DNA from: Burkholderiales bacterium
GTDB lineage: Bacteria; Pseudomonadota; Gammaproteobacteria; Burkholderiales; Casimicrobiaceae
DNA length: 42,925 bases
Direction: 5' to 3'
Assembly: GCA_025927765.1 (NCBI GenBank)
Contig: JAICKU010000027.1
Location: 1 to 42,925 of the forward strand
Below are positions 41,419 to 42,925 of the stretch, piece after piece (within the stretch, counting starts at the first letter, position 1; the number at the start of each line of letters is the position of its first letter). Under the pieces are notes generated by a model. It searched no databases, was not told the origin of the DNA, and saw only the letters and a program-made list of their open reading frames with translations. The translations under genes were made by a program, and so were the position numbers.

Positions 41419-42903
41419 CTACAGCACGTCCGCCGCGTGATCGGCGAGGCGCGAGCGCTCGCCGCGCTGCAGCGTCACGTGTCCCGAATGCGACCAGCCC
41501 TTGAAGCGGTCGACGACGTACGTGAGGCCCGAGCTGCCCTCGGTGAGGTAGGGCGTGTCGATCTGCGCGATGTTGCCGAGGCACACCACCTTCGTGCCGG
41601 GGCCTGCGCGCGTGATCAGCGTCTTCATCTGCTTCGGCGTCAGGTTCTGCGCTTCGTCGATGATCAGGAACTTGTTGATGAACGTGCGCCCACGCATGAA
41701 GTTGAGGCTCTTGACCTTGATGCGCGAGCGGATGAGGTCGCGCGTCGCGGCCCGTCCCCATTCGCCGGCCTCGTCGTCGGTCTTGTTGAGCACGTCGAGG
41801 TTGTCCTCGAGCGCGCCCATCCACGGGTTCATCTTCTCCTCCTCGGTGCCGGGGAGAAAGCCGATGTCCTCGCCCACGGGCACCGTCACCCGCGTCATGA
41901 TGATCTCGGAATAGATCTTGAACTCCAGCGTCAGCATGAGCCCGGCGGCGAGCGTGAGCAGCGTCTTGCCGGTGCCTGCCTGGCCGAGGAGGGTGACGAA
42001 GTCCACCTCGGGGTTCATGAGCAGGTTGAGCGCGAAGTTCTGCTCGCGGTTGCGCGCGGTGATGCCCCACACGTTGTTCTTCTGGTGCGTGTAGTCCTTG
42101 AGCGTGGACAGCACGGCGGTCTTGCCGGCGATCTCCTTGACGATGGCGTAAAGCGCTGCCTCGCCCGGCTGCTCCTGGTAGAGGAACTCGTTGTCGTGCA
42201 GGGACGGCACGAGCGGGCCGGTGAGGCGGTAGTAGGTGTGGCCGCCCTGCTGCCACGACTCCATGTTCTTGCCGTGCTTGTCCCAGAAATCGGCGGCAAG
42301 CTCGCGCGAGCCGGAGTACAGCAGCTCGGTGTCCTCGAGCACCTTGTCGTTGAAGTAGTCCTCGGCCGCAAGGCCCAGCGCGCGCGCCTTGATGCGCATG
42401 TTGATGTCCTTGGACACCAGCACCACGCTGCGCCGGGCATTGGCCTTGGTGAGGTGCATCACCACGCCGATGATCGCGTTGTCGGCCTTGCCGGTGGCCA
42501 GCGACGGCGGCACCGGCGTGGCGATGAGGTCGGTCTGGAGGAACAGCCGGCCGGTGGCGGCGCCGCCGCTCTTCTCCGACAGCGGAATGCCTTCGGCGAT
42601 GCCCTCGCTGCCCGGCGCGGCGTACGACGTGACCAGCTCGTCGAGGAAGCGCGAGGCCTGGCGGGCGTTGCGCGCGACCTCGCTGCTGCCCTTCTTGTGC
42701 GCGTCGAGCTCCTCGAGCGTGAGGATCGGCAGGTAGATGTCGTGCTCTTCGAACCGGAACAGGCTCGTCGGGTCGTGCATGAGCACGTTGGTGTCCAGCA
42801 CGAACAGCTTGGTGACCTGGGAGGGACCGGACTTCGGGGACTTGCGGGAGGACGGCAGAAGGGTGAGCGAGGAGGGAGCGGGGCGCAGCTTGCGTTCGAC
42901 CAT
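41419..42903 (-). CDS. PhoH-family ATPase with N-terminal PIN domain (PhoH2/YlaK-like)
   Basis: 494-residue two-domain protein. The PIN nuclease domain (about 31-200) starts KLFVLDTNVLMHDPTSLFRF with Asp37, and has the acidic LTLEELDAHKKG, and VVLVSKDINMRIKARALGL. The PhoH ATPase domain (about 250-480) contains GITARNREQNFALNLLM, Walker A LLGQAGTGKTLLTLAAG (near 300-316) and Walker B KFLIIDEAQNLTPKQMKTLI. Family proteins couple RNase and RNA helicase activity. The ATG at 42903 is preceded by GGAGG. The first 30 residues are a Ser/Pro/Lys-rich tail. Nothing in the neighbourhood sets the target. Confidence 0.93.
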   Translation of the reverse strand: MVERKLRPAPSSLTLLPSSRKSPKSGPSQVTKLFVLDTNVLMHDPTSLFRFEEHDIYLPILTLEELDAHKKGSSEVARNARQASRFLDELVTSYAAPGSEGIAEGIPLSEKSGGAATGRLFLQTDLIATPVPPSLATGKADNAIIGVVMHLTKANARRSVVLVSKDINMRIKARALGLAAEDYFNDKVLEDTELLYSGSRELAADFWDKHGKNMESWQQGGHTYYRLTGPLVPSLHDNEFLYQEQPGEAALYAIVKEIAGKTAVLSTLKDYTHQKNNVWGITARNREQNFALNLLMNPEVDFVTLLGQAGTGKTLLTLAAGLMLTLEFKIYSEIIMTRVTVPVGEDIGFLPGTEEEKMNPWMGALEDNLDVLNKTDDEAGEWGRAATRDLIRSRIKVKSLNFMRGRTFINKFLIIDEAQNLTPKQMKTLITRAGPGTKVVCLGNIAQIDTPYLTEGSSGLTYVVDRFKGWSHSGHVTLQRGERSRLADHAADVL

Positions 42904-42925
42904 GGGCCTCCGGGGGCGTCGGGGC

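Overview
The window is GC-rich (dense CGC/GCG codons, long spurious open frames on the non-coding strands) and its gene content is that of a free-living betaproteobacterium, most likely Burkholderiales-like. The rpsF-priB-rpsR-rplI-dnaB block, the fused ispD-ispF pair of neighbours, a RisA/OmpR-type two-component system, the PhoH/PIN protein and dispersed 'ggggtcaga...tctgacccc' palindromes all point there. About 93-95% of the window is coding. I see no tRNA, rRNA, CRISPR array, transposase or prophage.

Layout: (1) 1-7433, plus strand: the end of a glutathione S-transferase, then glcE, glcF and a hotdog thioesterase joined by ATGA overlaps, an exported S9 oligopeptidase, ispD/ispF of the MEP isoprenoid pathway, and a VOC protein. 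(2) 7444-14303, minus strand: an argE-like M20 deacylase, an orphan SsuA-like binding protein and an FAD/NAD(P) protein in one operon; a pirin; and an OmpR/EnvZ-type pair. (3) 14528-15013: a Spy/CpxP-like periplasmic protein divergent from that pair, ending in a clear terminator. (4) 15139-19357, minus strand: a hybrid sensor kinase with a NarL-type regulator, and a BepA-like M48 protease. (5) 19431-19961: moaC.

(6) 19966-29304 is a hexuronate (glucuronate/galacturonate) catabolic locus: D-mannonate dehydratase (manD), a divergent FadR-type GntR regulator with a candidate operator in the shared promoter region, a four-gene ABC importer (PotD/Fbp-like binding protein, ATPase, two permeases), a mannitol-dehydrogenase-family fructuronate reductase and uronate isomerase (uxaC). 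Together these would import a uronate, isomerise it, reduce it to the aldonate and dehydrate it to KDG; the KDG kinase and aldolase are not in the window.

(7) 29319-31788: dtd, a DUF4124-type protein, a 335-base promoter-bearing gap without a recognised gene, and a lipoprotein zinc aminopeptidase. (8) 31899-36443: rpsF-priB-rpsR-rplI, a large terminator palindrome, and dnaB. This dnaB is the highlight: its 938 codons hold two in-frame inteins. The first (345 aa) splits the Walker A lysine from its threonine, has Ala at position 1, the Trp-Cys-Thr signature of class 3 inteins, and a LAGLIDADG endonuclease domain. The second (138 aa) is a class 1 mini-intein at the LRE/SGAIEQDAD site. Removing both leaves a normal 455-residue helicase.

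(9) 36450-39801: three overlapping genes for a surface-glycan-type function (SAM methyltransferase, SEC-C/TPR/glycosyltransferase-like fusion, WbsX-like protein). (10) 39823-42903, minus strand: a small exported protein, a muconate-lactonizing-subgroup enolase-superfamily enzyme, and a PIN-PhoH ATPase.
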